A DNA stretch of 64,000 nucleotides from Anaeromyxobacter sp. Fw109-5 (GCF_000017505.1 NC_009675.1:3605001-3669000), one strand, 5' to 3'; shown: positions 16,107 to 26,089, numbered from the stretch's first letter. Made by a program: numbers and translations. The notes: generated from the sequence alone by a model not told the origin.

Positions 16107-17474
16107 TCAGCCGCTGGCGGGGCGGGGGTGCAGCGGAGGATCGAGCGTCGCCTCGAGCGCGCGGCGGAGCCGCACCGCCTCCGCGCCCTCGTCGACCTCG
16201 ACGTCCGTCCAGCGCACCGGGTCGCCCGCGCGCACCGGCGCGCGGAGCCGGACGCCGTGCGCGAGCCCGATGGGCAGGGCGCCCGCGCGGCGCGCGTCCG
16301 CCGCCGGCGCGAGCTTGCCGAAGACGAGGTAGCCGCCCTCCCCATCCAGCACCTCGCCCGCGGCGAGGTCGCGCTTCGCGACCGCCATGACGTCGGCGAG
16401 CCAGCGGCGCGGCTGCCCCGTCGGCTCGCGCCGCAGCGCGACCGACGCCACGGAGATGCCGAGCTCGAGCCCGATGAGGTGGAACGGCTTGTACGTGGCC
16501 GTGTACCGCCCGCTCTCGTCGGTGACGAGCCCGTACTCGCGGAAGCAGCGCTCGACGTAGGGGCTCTCCGCCTCGATCACCACGTACACGCCCCAGCGGA
16601 GATCGCGCGGCACCGGCGACCCGTCTCGCGCCAGGCTCGAGACGACCTCGACCTGGCCCGCGTGATGGAGGACGCCGCCCGCCGCTCGCGGCCGCAGGAC
16701 GCGGGCGAGGTCGTCCGCGCCGGCGGGCGGGAACGCGAGCCCCTCCGGCGCCGGGGTGAGGCCCGTCGCGTTCGAGACGGCCGCCATCTCGATGGCGGAC
16801 TTGGTCCCGTCGAGGAACGAGTTGAACATCTGCGCGTTGAGGCCGCTCGCCCTCGCCTCCTCCGGCGGGATCCCGTAGTCGGCCCAGACGGTGTCGGGGG
16901 TGGAGGCGTGGTAGCGCGGCAGGTAGCGCGTCCCCTTCCCCGCGGCGACCACCGCGAACCCCGCGGCGCGGGCCCAGTCCACGAGCTCGCTCACGAGCGC
17001 GGGCTGATCGCCGTAGGCGAGCGAGTAGACGATGCCCGCCTGGCGCGCGCGCTCGGCGAGGAGCGGCCCCGCGAGCGCGTCCGCCTCCACGTTGACCATC
17101 ACCACGTCCTTCCCGTGCGCGCAGCAGGAGAGGACGTGGCGGATCCCGGCCGACGGGCTGCCGGTCGCGTCGATGACGAGCTCGACCCCCGCGGACGCGA
17201 TGAGCCGCTCGGCGTCGTCGGTGATCCAGGTCGTCCCGCGCGCGAGGGCCTCCTCGGCGCCGCGCGCCCCGGCGCGCTCCGCGGGCCAGCCCGCCCGCGC
17301 GAGCGCGTCGCGCGCCCGCTCCGGCCGCAGATCCGCGACGGCGACCACGTGGACCCCGGGCGTGCGCGGGGCCTGGGCGAGGTACATCGTCCCGAACTTC
17401 CCCGCGCCGACGAGCCCGACCCGGATCGGCCGGCCCGCCGCCGCGCGCTCGAGGAGCCGCTCGTGCAGGTTCAT
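16107..17474 (-). CDS. homoserine dehydrogenase-like oxidoreductase with SAF domain (COG4091 type)
   Basis: 455 residues. The N-terminus has a Rossmann motif (RVGLVGAGKFGTMYLAQ) and an NAD-binding homoserine dehydrogenase-like domain with VELVIDATGSPSAG and VMVNVEADALAGP. The C-terminal 90 residues form a SAF-type segment (VAKRDLAAGEVLDGEGGY). Related proteins are annotated as predicted homoserine dehydrogenases or nucleotide-sugar/antifreeze-like SAF proteins; the true substrate is not known. It stands convergent to the MetRS gene and begins 56 bases from the divergent small membrane protein gene. Confidence 0.75.
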   Translation of the reverse strand: MNLHERLLERAAAGRPIRVGLVGAGKFGTMYLAQAPRTPGVHVVAVADLRPERARDALARAGWPAERAGARGAEEALARGTTWITDDAERLIASAGVELVIDATGSPSAGIRHVLSCCAHGKDVVMVNVEADALAGPLLAERARQAGIVYSLAYGDQPALVSELVDWARAAGFAVVAAGKGTRYLPRYHASTPDTVWADYGIPPEEARASGLNAQMFNSFLDGTKSAIEMAAVSNATGLTPAPEGLAFPPAGADDLARVLRPRAAGGVLHHAGQVEVVSSLARDGSPVPRDLRWGVYVVIEAESPYVERCFREYGLVTDESGRYTATYKPFHLIGLELGISVASVALRREPTGQPRRWLADVMAVAKRDLAAGEVLDGEGGYLVFGKLAPAADARRAGALPIGLAHGVRLRAPVRAGDPVRWTDVEVDEGAEAVRLRRALEATLDPPLHPRPASG

Positions 17475-17529
17475 CCCGGGTGCTTAAGAGCTAACATCCG
17501 GACACGCCCATTTCCCGAGGGAGCCGAGC

Positions 17530-17898
17530 ATGGAGACCAGCCCCAGCACCGCAGCGCCCGCCGCCGAGGTCGCGAAGGGCGAGCGCATGGCGAAGGTGGT
17601 GTACGTCCTCTACCTGGCCTCGTTCGTCGTGGGCGTCACCCTGCTCGTCGGCGTCGTGATCGCTTACGTGTACCAGCGCGACGTCCCCGAGGGCCTGCGG
17701 ACCCACTTCCGGCTGCAGATCCGGACGTTCTGGATCGGGCTCCTCTATCTGGTCGCGGGCGGGATCCTCTCGGTCATCGGCGTGGGCGTGGTGCTCCTCC
17801 TCTTCGTCGCGGTCTGGCTGATCGTCCGCTGCGTGAAGGGGCTGCGTCACCTCGACCGGCGAGAGCCGTACCCGAACGAGAGCACCTGGCTCTGGTAG
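17530..17898 (+). CDS. three-helix membrane protein, COG3671-like
   Basis: 122 residues with a polar Ala-rich N-terminus and three helices. The pattern YLASFVVGVTLLVGVVIAY, THFRLQIRTFWIG and the closing RCVKGLRHLDRREPYPN-like segment matches the conserved small membrane family COG3671 (function unknown). GGGAG stands upstream of the ATG. It is followed 43 bases later by the tautomerase gene on the same strand, probably one transcript. Confidence 0.7.
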   Translation: METSPSTAAPAAEVAKGERMAKVVYVLYLASFVVGVTLLVGVVIAYVYQRDVPEGLRTHFRLQIRTFWIGLLYLVAGGILSVIGVGVVLLLFVAVWLIVRCVKGLRHLDRREPYPNESTWLW

Positions 17899-17941
17899 GC
17901 GGCGTGGCGCCGCTTCTCCTTTCCCCCACGCAGGAGGTCGC

Positions 17942-18145
17942 ATGCCGTACGTGAACATCAAGATCACGCGCGAAGGGGCCACCCCCGAGCAGAAGGCGGA
18001 GCTCATCCGCGGCGTCACCGAGCTCCTGCGCGACAAGCTCGGCAAGAATCCCGAGACGACGGTGGTGGTGATCGACGAGGTGGACACCGACAACTGGGGG
18101 ATCGGCGGCGAGTCGGTCACCGTGCGTCGGCGCCGCGGCAGCTAG
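17942..18145 (+). CDS. 4-oxalocrotonate tautomerase-like protein
   Basis: 67 residues beginning MPYVNIKITREG, so Pro becomes the N-terminal catalytic base after Met removal. The rest (PEQKAELIRGVTELLRDKLGKNPETTVVVIDEV and WGIGGESV, here cut) matches the small hexameric tautomerases that interconvert unsaturated 2-keto acids. The second catalytic Arg is expected around the Arg in ITREG or in the C-terminal tail. AGGAGG precedes the ATG. Confidence 0.88.
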   Translation: MPYVNIKITREGATPEQKAELIRGVTELLRDKLGKNPETTVVVIDEVDTDNWGIGGESVTVRRRRGS

Positions 18146-18452
18146 ACGCACCCTCGGTGTTGCTACCCGTCGCGCGCGCACCCGTTGCGCGCCAAGATTG
18201 CAGCTCCCGGTCGCTCCGCGCACGCGTTGCGCTCTCGCGCCTTGCGCCTTCGGGACGAATCCAGTCGGAATCACTCGTGCGACCTCTTGCGCGCGCCGAT
18301 CGCGATGTGCGAAGCGTTTGAGTCCGAAGCCATCGTGCCGTCCGCGAGGCTTACGGGTCCCGGCTCCTCCGTCTTCCGTCGTCGTCCCGCCTCGTCGAGC
18401 AGGCGCGGACGAGGAGCCCGTCGTCTCGGATCCTGCCCCGCGGAGGCTTCGC
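18146..18452. other. leader region of the acetate kinase gene
   Basis: 307 bases without a supported gene. The hexamer TTGCGC recurs four times (near 18186, 18228, 18240 and 18289). I see no clear promoter hexamers. Confidence 0.4.
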
Positions 18453-19649
18453 TTGAACGTCCTCGTCCTGAACTGTGGCAGCTCTTCGGCGAAGTTCGCG
18501 GTCATCGACTCCGCGTCCGGCGCCGAGCGCATCTCCGGCATCGCGCAACGGCTCGACTCCCCGCACGCCACGCTCGACTGGAAGCTCGACGGGCACCGGC
18601 ACTCGCGCGACATCCACCACGCCGACCACGACGTCGCGCTGCGCGCGGTGGTGGAGCTCCTGAGGGGCGTGGGGCTCGCGGACGATCTCGCCGGCGTCGG
18701 CCACCGGGTGGTGCACGGCGGCGCGCGCTTCTCCGGGTCCATGCCGATCACGGAGGAGGTGGTCGCCAAGATCGAGGAGTGCATCCCGCTCGGCCCCCTG
18801 CACAACCCGCCGAACCTCCGCGGCATCCAGATCTCCCAGGAGCTGTTCCCGAAGCTCCCGCAGGTGGCGGTGTTCGACACCGCCTTCCACCAGTCGATGC
18901 CGCCGCGCGCGTACCTGTACGCCGTGCCGTACGAGTGGTTCGAGAACCACGAGGTGCGCCGGTACGGGTTCCACGGCACGAGCCACCGCTACGTCTCGGA
19001 GCAGGCGGTGCGGCTGCTCGGGCTGCCCCCGAACGACCACCGCCTCGTCACGGCCCACCTCGGCAACGGCTGCTCCCTCGCGGCCGTCCACGACGGGAAG
19101 AGCGTCGACACGACCATGGGGCTCACGCCGCTCGACGGCGTCGTGATGGGGACGCGCTCCGGCTCCATCGACCCCTCGATCATCGCGCACATGAAGAAGG
19201 CCCTGCACCGCGGCGCCGACCACGTGATGGATCAGCTCAACAAGCGCTCCGGCCTGCTCGGCATCTCCGGGCTGTCCAACGACATGCGGACGCTGCAGGA
19301 GGCCGCCGCCAACGGGCACGAGCGCGCCGCCCTCGCGATCGAGAAGTTCTGCTACTCCGTCGCCAAGGCCGCCGCCGGCATGGTGGTGTCGCTCGGCCGG
19401 CTCGACGCCCTCGTCTTCACCGGCGGCATCGGCGAGAACGCCACGCTCGTGCGCGCCAAGGTGGTCGAGCTCCTCGGGTTCCTCGGCATCACCCTCGACC
19501 CCGAGCTGAACGTCATCCACGGCAAGGGCTACAACGGCCGCATCACGCAGGCGACCGGACCCCAGGTGATCGTGGTGCCCACGAACGAGGAGCTCATGAT
19601 CGCCATGGACACCGCCGAGATCATCGCCGCCGAGCGCCGCGCCGCCTGA
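18453..19649 (+). CDS. ackA: acetate kinase
   Basis: 398 residues, the normal family length. The chosen TTG start (MNVLVLNCGSSSAKF) has GGAGG eight bases upstream; longer starts would add about 85 non-conserved residues. Key motifs are present: NCGSSS, VGHRVVHGG, FDTAFH, RYGFHGTSH, LGNGCS, GTRSGSIDP and FTGGIGEN. It makes ATP from acetyl phosphate and ADP, or the reverse. The phosphotransacetylase gene starts 26 bases later, forming the usual ackA-pta pair for acetate overflow or assimilation. Confidence 0.95.
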   Translation: MNVLVLNCGSSSAKFAVIDSASGAERISGIAQRLDSPHATLDWKLDGHRHSRDIHHADHDVALRAVVELLRGVGLADDLAGVGHRVVHGGARFSGSMPITEEVVAKIEECIPLGPLHNPPNLRGIQISQELFPKLPQVAVFDTAFHQSMPPRAYLYAVPYEWFENHEVRRYGFHGTSHRYVSEQAVRLLGLPPNDHRLVTAHLGNGCSLAAVHDGKSVDTTMGLTPLDGVVMGTRSGSIDPSIIAHMKKALHRGADHVMDQLNKRSGLLGISGLSNDMRTLQEAAANGHERAALAIEKFCYSVAKAAAGMVVSLGRLDALVFTGGIGENATLVRAKVVELLGFLGITLDPELNVIHGKGYNGRITQATGPQVIVVPTNEELMIAMDTAEIIAAERRAA

Positions 19650-19675
19650 CCCCGCCGCCCCCCAGGTACCTCCGC

Positions 19676-21811
19676 ATGCCCCGCACCCTCCTCGTCGCCC
19701 CCGCCGGCCGCCAGGTCGGCGTCACCACCGTCTGCCTCGGCCTCGTCCGGGCGCTCGACCGCCTCGGCGTCCGGGTCGCCTTCGCGAAGCCGATCGCCGC
19801 CCGCGGCGAGAACCGCGCCGCGGCGCTCCTGAAGCTCGGCGCGCGCGTCGATTCGCCCGAGCCGATCGCGCGCGCGGCCGCGGAGAACCTGCTCGCCACC
19901 GGGGACGACCAGACGCTCATGGAGCGCGTGGTGGCGCTGTGCGCCAGCGCCGCCGAGGGCGCCGACGTCCTGGTGGTGGAGGGGATGGCCCCGGAGCCGG
20001 GCATGGTGTGGTCCACGCGCGTCAACGCGCTCATGCTCAAGGCCCTCGACGCGGAGCTCGTGATCGTGGGGGCGCCCCGGGGCGAGACGCCCGCGGAGCT
20101 CGCGAACGCGGTGTCCATCGCCGCCCGCGGCCTCGGCGCCGACGTGGACGGGCGCGGGGTCGGGTGCATCCTGAACCGGGTCACCGCGGGCGCGGCGAGC
20201 GCGGGTGAGGCGCGCACGCACTGGTTCGACGCCGCCGTGGAGGCCGAGGACGTGCCGCCGTCCGTGCTCGACGGCTACGCCGACGCGCTGCGCGCCGAGA
20301 AGCTCCGGCCCATCGGGATCGTCCCCTCCCGCAGCGACCTCGCCGCCCCGCGCGTGAAGGACCTCGCGGGCGCGCTGGGCGCGAAGGTGCTCCGCGCCGG
20401 CGATCAGGACCGGCGCCGCATCCGCAGCGTCGCCCTGTGCGCGATGAGCGTGCCCGGCTCCATCAAGGTCTTCCGCCCCGGGACCCTCATCATCACCCCC
20501 GGCGACCGGAGCGACATCGTGGTGGCCGCGTCCCTGGCGGTGCTGAACGGGATGCCGCTCGCCGGGCTGCTGCTCACCGGCGGGGTGGAGCCCGAGGAGC
20601 ACGTGTTCGCCATGTGCGAGCGGGCGCTCGAGACCGGCCTGCCGATCCTGGCCGTGAAGGAGGGCAGCTACGCCGCCGCCAGCGCCGTCGCCGCGATGAA
20701 CCTCCAGATCCCGCCGGACGACGTGGAGCGGGTCGAGCGCGTCATGAACACCGTCGCCGACCGGCTCGACCGCGAGTGGCTGGAGGGCCTCGGCCGCACC
20801 CGGCGCGTGCGCCGGCTGTCGCCCCCGGCGTTCCGGCACCGGCTGGTCGAGTCGGCGCGCGCGGCGGACAAGCGCATCGTGCTCCCCGAGGGCACCGAGC
20901 CGCGCACCATCGCCGCCGCCTCCATCGTGCAGGAGCGCGGGATCGCGCGCTGCGTGCTGCTCGGCAACCCCGACGAGATCCGCGACGTGGCCCGGAAGCA
21001 GGGGGTGAGCCTCCCCGCCTCGCTCGAGCTCCTCGATCCGGCGGTGATCGCCCCTCGGTACGTGGAGCCCCTCGTCGAGCGCCGCCGCAGCAAGGGGATG
21101 ACGCCGGAGATGGCGCGGAGCGAGCTCGGCGACACCATCATGGTGGGCACCATGATGATGGCGCTCGACGAGGCGGACGGCCTGGTGTCCGGGGCCCTCC
21201 ACACGACGGCGCACACCATCCGGCCGGCGCTGCAGATCATCAAGACGGTGCCCGGCTGCGACCTCGTGTCGAGCGTGTTCTTCATGTGCCTGCCGGAGCA
21301 GGTGCTCGTCTTCGGCGACTGCGCCGTGAACCCGAACCCCACCGCCGAGCAGCTCGCCGACATCGCCATCCAGAGCGCCGACTCCGCCCGCGCGTTCGGC
21401 ATCGACCCCCGCGTGGCGATGCTCTCCTACTCCACCGGCACGAGCGGCACCGGCGCGGACGTGGAGAAGGTGAAGAAGGCGACCGAGCTCGCGCGGGCGC
21501 AGCGCCCCGACCTCGCCGTCGACGGCCCCCTCCAGTACGACGCCGCCATCGTCCCCGACGTCGGGCGGCAGAAGGCGCCGAAGTCCGACGTGGCCGGCCG
21601 GGCGACCGTGTTCGTGTTCCCGGACCTCAACACCGGCAACGTCACCTACAAGGCGGTGCAGCGCAGCGCCAACGTGGTGAGCATCGGCCCCATGCTGCAG
21701 GGGCTCGCGAAGCCGGTGAACGACCTGAGCCGCGGCTGCCTCGTCGAGGACATCGTCTTCACCATCACCCTCACCGCCATCCAGGCGCAGCAGCGCGCGG
21801 CCCAGCGCTGA
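19676..21811 (+). CDS. pta: phosphate acetyltransferase, long form
   Basis: 711 residues in three parts: an N-terminal P-loop-like (dethiobiotin synthetase-type) domain (TLLVAPAGRQVGVTTV; the expected Lys of GKT is replaced by Val), a DRTGG-type middle region (residues about 215-335) and a C-terminal catalytic PTA domain (residues about 385-711) with VLPEGTEPRTI, GALHTTAHTIRPALQ, PNPTAEQLADI and PDLNTGN. It exchanges CoA and phosphate on acetyl groups. It is the second gene of the ackA-pta operon. Confidence 0.94.
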   Translation: MPRTLLVAPAGRQVGVTTVCLGLVRALDRLGVRVAFAKPIAARGENRAAALLKLGARVDSPEPIARAAAENLLATGDDQTLMERVVALCASAAEGADVLVVEGMAPEPGMVWSTRVNALMLKALDAELVIVGAPRGETPAELANAVSIAARGLGADVDGRGVGCILNRVTAGAASAGEARTHWFDAAVEAEDVPPSVLDGYADALRAEKLRPIGIVPSRSDLAAPRVKDLAGALGAKVLRAGDQDRRRIRSVALCAMSVPGSIKVFRPGTLIITPGDRSDIVVAASLAVLNGMPLAGLLLTGGVEPEEHVFAMCERALETGLPILAVKEGSYAAASAVAAMNLQIPPDDVERVERVMNTVADRLDREWLEGLGRTRRVRRLSPPAFRHRLVESARAADKRIVLPEGTEPRTIAAASIVQERGIARCVLLGNPDEIRDVARKQGVSLPASLELLDPAVIAPRYVEPLVERRRSKGMTPEMARSELGDTIMVGTMMMALDEADGLVSGALHTTAHTIRPALQIIKTVPGCDLVSSVFFMCLPEQVLVFGDCAVNPNPTAEQLADIAIQSADSARAFGIDPRVAMLSYSTGTSGTGADVEKVKKATELARAQRPDLAVDGPLQYDAAIVPDVGRQKAPKSDVAGRATVFVFPDLNTGNVTYKAVQRSANVVSIGPMLQGLAKPVNDLSRGCLVEDIVFTITLTAIQAQQRAAQR

Positions 21812-21878
21812 GCTCGTTCCCCGCGCCGGCGGGCCCCCCGGGCGAGGCCGCGCCGCTCGCGCTCCTCGTCGCGAGGCG

Positions 21879-23936
21879 TCACGCGGCCTCGGCGAGCACC
21901 CGGACCGGCATCACCATCGCCGAGAGCCCGCGGAACTGGAGCCGGCGCTGGAGCTGGTACGCGGTCTCGTTGTGGAGCAGCCGCTGGAACCAGCGCTCCT
22001 TCTGGAAGACGAGCTTGCCGGCGAAGAACACCGCGCGCGGGAAGTCCTGGGCGATGGCCGCGCAGAGCCGCTCCCCCACCTCGACCGCCTCGGTCCCGAG
22101 GTCCATGCGGTAATCGGCGGCGAGCTTCAGCCGGTGGGCGAGCTCCACGTAGCGCTCCAGGTCCGCCTGCGTCCGCGCCCGGACGCGGTCGACCTCCTCG
22201 ATCCCCTTCATCGCCGCGGAGTCCACCACCCCGACCGAGACGAAGACGAAGTTCCGGAAGTAGCCCGGGAACGTGCGCTGGACGGTGAGGAGCGCGTGCA
22301 CGCCGAGGCCTCCATACCCGCCGACGAGGAGCACCGCGGTGGGCGCGCGCCGGTCCACCACGGGCCGGGGCCCGCCCGGCACCGGCGGCAGGACCTCCAG
22401 GATCGCGTCGAGCCGCTTCAGGCTCGCCTGCACCGCCCGGTAGTGACGCCGGACGACGAAGCAGAGCCCGATGACGAGCCCGGTGACCGCGACGGTGATC
22501 CAGCCGCCCTGCTCGCCCTTCTCGTAGATCGTGCCGGCGAGGATCGCCGCGCACAGCGCGAAGGCCAGCCCGTGGATGGCGAGCCCGCGCCGGCGGCCGG
22601 CGCTCCGGGTCCGGCCCCAGTAGCGCAGCATGGCGAGCTGCGAGAGCGAGAAGGTCACGAAGACGTTGATGGCGTACATCGTGACGAGCCGGGTGATGTC
22701 GCCCCGCGTGTAGTAGAGCGTGGCGAGCGACGCGGCGCCCATGAGCAGCACTCCGTTCTGCGTCGTGAGCCGATCCGACAGCTGGGCGAAGCGATGGGGC
22801 AGCCACGAGTCGGTCGCCATGTTCGCCATCACCCGCGGACCGTCGATGAAGCCGGCCTGCGCGGCCACCACGAGGAGCGCGGCCTCGGCGAGGAGCGTGA
22901 CGACCACGAACCCCTGGCCGATCGCGACGCCGCCGGGCCTGAAGCCGCCCGCGAACCGCTCGAGCAGCACCGCGTTCATCGTCTTCCCCGGCTCCGGGGC
23001 CGCGCTGAAGAGCAGGTAGCAGACGAGGATCCCCCCGGCCGTGACCGCGAGCGAGGCCGCCATGTACGTCATGGTCTGCCGCGCCGTCGCGACCTTCGGC
23101 TCGCGCATGATCTGGATGCCGTTCGAGACCGCCTCGATCCCGGTGTAGGTCCCGGCGCCCATCGAGTACGCGCGCAGGAACACCGCGAAGAGGCCCGCGG
23201 CGCCGACCTCGGCGAGGCCCGCGCGAAGGCCCTGGGAGACCTCGCCCGCGACGCGGGGGACGTCCGCGACGTGCGACCCCACGCCGCCGACGATCAGGAC
23301 CACGTGCGTGACGAGGAAGAGCCCGAAGATCGGGGCGAGGATCGAGACGGACTCCTTCACCCCGCGCAGGTTGAGGACGACGAGCAGCGCGATGGCGGCG
23401 GCCTCGGCAGGAAGCTTCCACGGGCCGGATCCCGGCGAGAGGAAGCTCCAGATCGCGTCCCCGCTCGAGGCGACGGACACGGAGATCGTGAGCACGTAGT
23501 CCACGAGGAGCGCCGCCCCCGACACGACCCCGACGCGCGGACCGAGCAGCTCGGTCGCGACCACGTAACCACCCCCGCCGAAGGGGAAGCGCTTGATGAT
23601 CTGCCCGTACGCGACCGAGATCACGAGGACGGTGAGCCCGGTGGCGAGCGCGAGGACGATCGCGAGGTACGAGTTGTGGCCGAGGGCGCGGAACGCCTCG
23701 TCGGGACCGTAGGCGGACGAGGACAGTCCATCCGCCCCGAGGCCGACCCAGGCGAGGAGCGCGATGAGCGAGATGCCGTGGTGGGTGCGCGGATCCCGCA
23801 CGTCGCGCGGCGCGCCGAAGAAGAGCCGGCGCAGCCGGCCGCCGAGCGTCGCCGGGCCCGCCGCCTGGGGAGAGGGCTCCTCGGGCGGCGCCGCGTCCGC
23901 ACGGTCAGGCTGGAGGTCGGGGGATCTCGGCGCCAT
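21879..23936 (-). CDS. APC-superfamily permease, KimA-like, with C-terminal cytoplasmic domain
   Basis: 685 residues: a polar N-terminus, about twelve helices (residues 55-480) and a cytoplasmic C-terminal domain (residues about 500-685) with a VLLVGGYGGLG nucleotide-binding-like turn. The start of helix one (GISLIALLAWVGLGADGLSS) and FPFGGGGYVV resemble the KimA/YdaO group of potassium importers in the amino acid-polyamine family; an amino acid substrate remains possible. It is divergent from a small membrane protein and a KdpDE-like pair, which supports a link with potassium. Confidence 0.75.
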   Translation of the reverse strand: MAPRSPDLQPDRADAAPPEEPSPQAAGPATLGGRLRRLFFGAPRDVRDPRTHHGISLIALLAWVGLGADGLSSSAYGPDEAFRALGHNSYLAIVLALATGLTVLVISVAYGQIIKRFPFGGGGYVVATELLGPRVGVVSGAALLVDYVLTISVSVASSGDAIWSFLSPGSGPWKLPAEAAAIALLVVLNLRGVKESVSILAPIFGLFLVTHVVLIVGGVGSHVADVPRVAGEVSQGLRAGLAEVGAAGLFAVFLRAYSMGAGTYTGIEAVSNGIQIMREPKVATARQTMTYMAASLAVTAGGILVCYLLFSAAPEPGKTMNAVLLERFAGGFRPGGVAIGQGFVVVTLLAEAALLVVAAQAGFIDGPRVMANMATDSWLPHRFAQLSDRLTTQNGVLLMGAASLATLYYTRGDITRLVTMYAINVFVTFSLSQLAMLRYWGRTRSAGRRRGLAIHGLAFALCAAILAGTIYEKGEQGGWITVAVTGLVIGLCFVVRRHYRAVQASLKRLDAILEVLPPVPGGPRPVVDRRAPTAVLLVGGYGGLGVHALLTVQRTFPGYFRNFVFVSVGVVDSAAMKGIEEVDRVRARTQADLERYVELAHRLKLAADYRMDLGTEAVEVGERLCAAIAQDFPRAVFFAGKLVFQKERWFQRLLHNETAYQLQRRLQFRGLSAMVMPVRVLAEAA

Positions 23937-24008
23937 GCGCGAGGGAGCAGCATGGCCGGCGAGAGCTCAGCGCCGCGTCAAGAGCGTGGGGCGGCGCATC
24001 AAGGCGAC

Positions 24009-24103
24009 GTCAACGCAGCCGCCCTCGGGGTTCCCCTCCTCTCCCCGCGCGCTCCTTGACGCCGGGTTGACGAGGCGGACCCGGACGTTGACACGCCGCT
24101 GAC
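24009..24103. promoter_or_regulatory. cluster of TTGAC half-sites between permease and two-component genes
   Basis: GTCAA at 24009, TTGAC at 24056, 24067 and 24088 and CTGAC at 24099, all within 95 bases of a divergent promoter region. TTGACA at 24088-24093 could be a -35 box for the plus-strand genes, and the others could be regulator half-sites. Confidence 0.4.
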
Positions 24104-24140
24104 GTGGGGTCCCGTATCGTCGGGAGCGGAGGAGAGATAG

Positions 24141-24404
24141 ATGCGGGCTGCCAACCATCCCATCCGGCTGGTCGACCCGGCGCCCGGAGAGACCAAGGGC
24201 GCTCCCGCTCCTGCGGCGGGCGACGTCGCGCTCGTCGCCGCGCTACTCGGCGTGAACCTCGTGCCGATCGTCGGCGAGCTCGCGCACGAGGGGTGGTTCG
24301 GCCCAGGGACGGTGGGGCTCGCCACGGCCTTCGCCCTCTTGACGGGTCGGGAGCTCTGCCGCGAGGTGCGCTCGCTCGTGCAGGCCTGGGCGGGCCGCGC
24401 GTGA
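24141..24404 (+). CDS. 87-residue membrane protein
   Basis: A small protein with a polar N-terminus and two hydrophobic stretches (VALVAALLGVNLVPIVGEL and VGLATAFALLTG), ending in an Arg/Trp-containing tail. GGAGGAGAG stands just upstream of the ATG. I do not recognise it. It is the first gene after the divergent promoter region and precedes the histidine kinase by 116 bases on the same strand. Confidence 0.6.
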   Translation: MRAANHPIRLVDPAPGETKGAPAPAAGDVALVAALLGVNLVPIVGELAHEGWFGPGTVGLATAFALLTGRELCREVRSLVQAWAGRA

Positions 24405-24520
24405 GCCCGCGCGGCCGTGCGCTCCCGGCGGCTACACCCGGACGCCTGGCCCGCCGCCGGCCCTTCGGACGGGGCCAGCGCGCACGCTCCCGCCCGCGCG
24501 CTTGACGGGGGCTCCGGCGG

Positions 24521-26089
24521 GTGCGCGGATCCCTTCCCGTGGCGATCGACACCACGACGCAGCGCCCCCGCCCGCGCGCTCCGCGAACGCGCGCCGGGTA
24601 CCTCAACGCGGTGGCGGCCATGGCGGCGACCACGGCGGTCGCGACCGCCGCCCGCGCGCTCGGCCTCCCGGACGTCGAGATGCTCTTCCTGCTCGGCGTC
24701 ATGATCACCGCGCTGAGCAGCGGGCGTCGCGCCGCCCTCCTCGCCGCGGCGCTGGCGGTGGTCTCGTACGACTTCTTCTTCGTGCCGCCGCCGTACACCC
24801 TCGACATCTCCGACGCGCGCTACCTCCTCACCTTCGCGATGCTGTTCGGGTTGAGCGTCGTCATCGGGACGCTCACGTTACGGCTGCGCGAGCAGCGGCA
24901 GGCGGCCGTCGAGCGCGAGCGGCGCACCGCCGCGCTGTACGCGCTCAGCCGTGAGCTCGGAGCCGCCCTGGACGAGGAGAGCGTCGCGAACGTGTCCGTG
25001 CTGGCGGTCGCGCACGCGTTCGAGGCCGAGGCCGTGTTCCTGCGCGCGCGCGGCGGCGAGCTCGCCGCGATCGCCGCGTCGCCCCCGGCGGCGGTGCTCG
25101 GTCCGTCCGAGCGCGCCCTCGCGCAATGGGTGGCGGAGCACGGCCAGGCGGCGGGGCGCGGCACCGGGACGCTCACCGGCGAGGAGGTGCTGTGCACCCC
25201 CGTCCGCGCGTGGGGCGACGCCCTCGCGGTGCTCGCCGTCAGGACCCCGGAGCCGCGCGATCTCGACCTCGAGCAGCGCGGCCTGCTCGAGGCGGTCGCT
25301 CGCCAGGCGGCGCTCGCGCTCGATCGCGTGCGACTCGCCGCCGAGGCGCGGCAGGCCGAGCTGCGCGCGAGGACCGAGGCGCTCCGCAGCGGGCTCCTCT
25401 CCTCGGTCTCGCACGACCTCCGGACGCCGCTCGCCGTCATCACCGGGGCCGCCTCGACGCTGCGCGCCGACCTGGCGCTGGAGCCCGAGACGCGACGGGA
25501 CCTCTCCGACGCGATCTGCGAGGAGGCCGAGCGGCTCGAGCGGCTCGTCGCGAACCTGCTCGACATGACCCGGCTCGACGCCGGCGCCGTGGAGCCGAGG
25601 CGCGAGTGGGTGCCGCTCGTCGAGGTCCTCGGCGGGGCGCTCACCCGGCTCGACCGCCGGCTCGCGGGGCGACGCGTCGTGACGGCGCTGCCCGACGATC
25701 TGCCGCTCGTCTCGCTCGATCCGGTGCTGGTGGAGCAGCTCCTCGTGAACCTCCTCGAGAACGCGGCGAAGTACACGCCCGCGGGCTCGACGGTCGAGAT
25801 CGGCGCGCGCAGCGAGGGGGACACGCTCTGCGTGGAGGTGGGGGACCGCGGTCCAGGGATCCCGCCGGGCGACGAGGAGCGGATCTTCGAGCGCTTCCAC
25901 CGGGGCGCCCACGCGGGCGTGCGCGGGGTCGGCCTCGGCCTGCCCATCGCCCGCGCCATCGCCCAGGCGCACGGCGGCCGGCTCGTCGCCGCGAATCGCC
26001 CCGGCGGCGGCGCCGTGTTCCGCCTCACCCTGCCCATGTCCTCGGAGCCACCTCGAGCCGCCGAGCCCGCGGGAGAGAGCAGCGCATGA
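24521..26089 (+). CDS. KdpD-like sensor histidine kinase lacking the N-terminal KdpD/Usp domain
   Basis: 522 residues. Four helices (residues about 30-125) of the DUF4118/KdpD transmembrane type, including VVSYDFFFVPPPYTLDI, are followed by a GAF domain (about 150-275), a HisKA segment with the phospho-acceptor His298 in SVSHDLRTPLA, and a HATPase domain with NLLENAAKYTP, GDRGPGIPPGDEERIFERF and GVGLGLPIA. The roughly 380-residue cytosolic sensor of true KdpD is missing. The GTG start is the earliest in frame. The stop overlaps the response regulator start (ATGA). Confidence 0.88.
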   Translation: MRGSLPVAIDTTTQRPRPRAPRTRAGYLNAVAAMAATTAVATAARALGLPDVEMLFLLGVMITALSSGRRAALLAAALAVVSYDFFFVPPPYTLDISDARYLLTFAMLFGLSVVIGTLTLRLREQRQAAVERERRTAALYALSRELGAALDEESVANVSVLAVAHAFEAEAVFLRARGGELAAIAASPPAAVLGPSERALAQWVAEHGQAAGRGTGTLTGEEVLCTPVRAWGDALAVLAVRTPEPRDLDLEQRGLLEAVARQAALALDRVRLAAEARQAELRARTEALRSGLLSSVSHDLRTPLAVITGAASTLRADLALEPETRRDLSDAICEEAERLERLVANLLDMTRLDAGAVEPRREWVPLVEVLGGALTRLDRRLAGRRVVTALPDDLPLVSLDPVLVEQLLVNLLENAAKYTPAGSTVEIGARSEGDTLCVEVGDRGPGIPPGDEERIFERFHRGAHAGVRGVGLGLPIARAIAQAHGGRLVAANRPGGGAVFRLTLPMSSEPPRAAEPAGESSA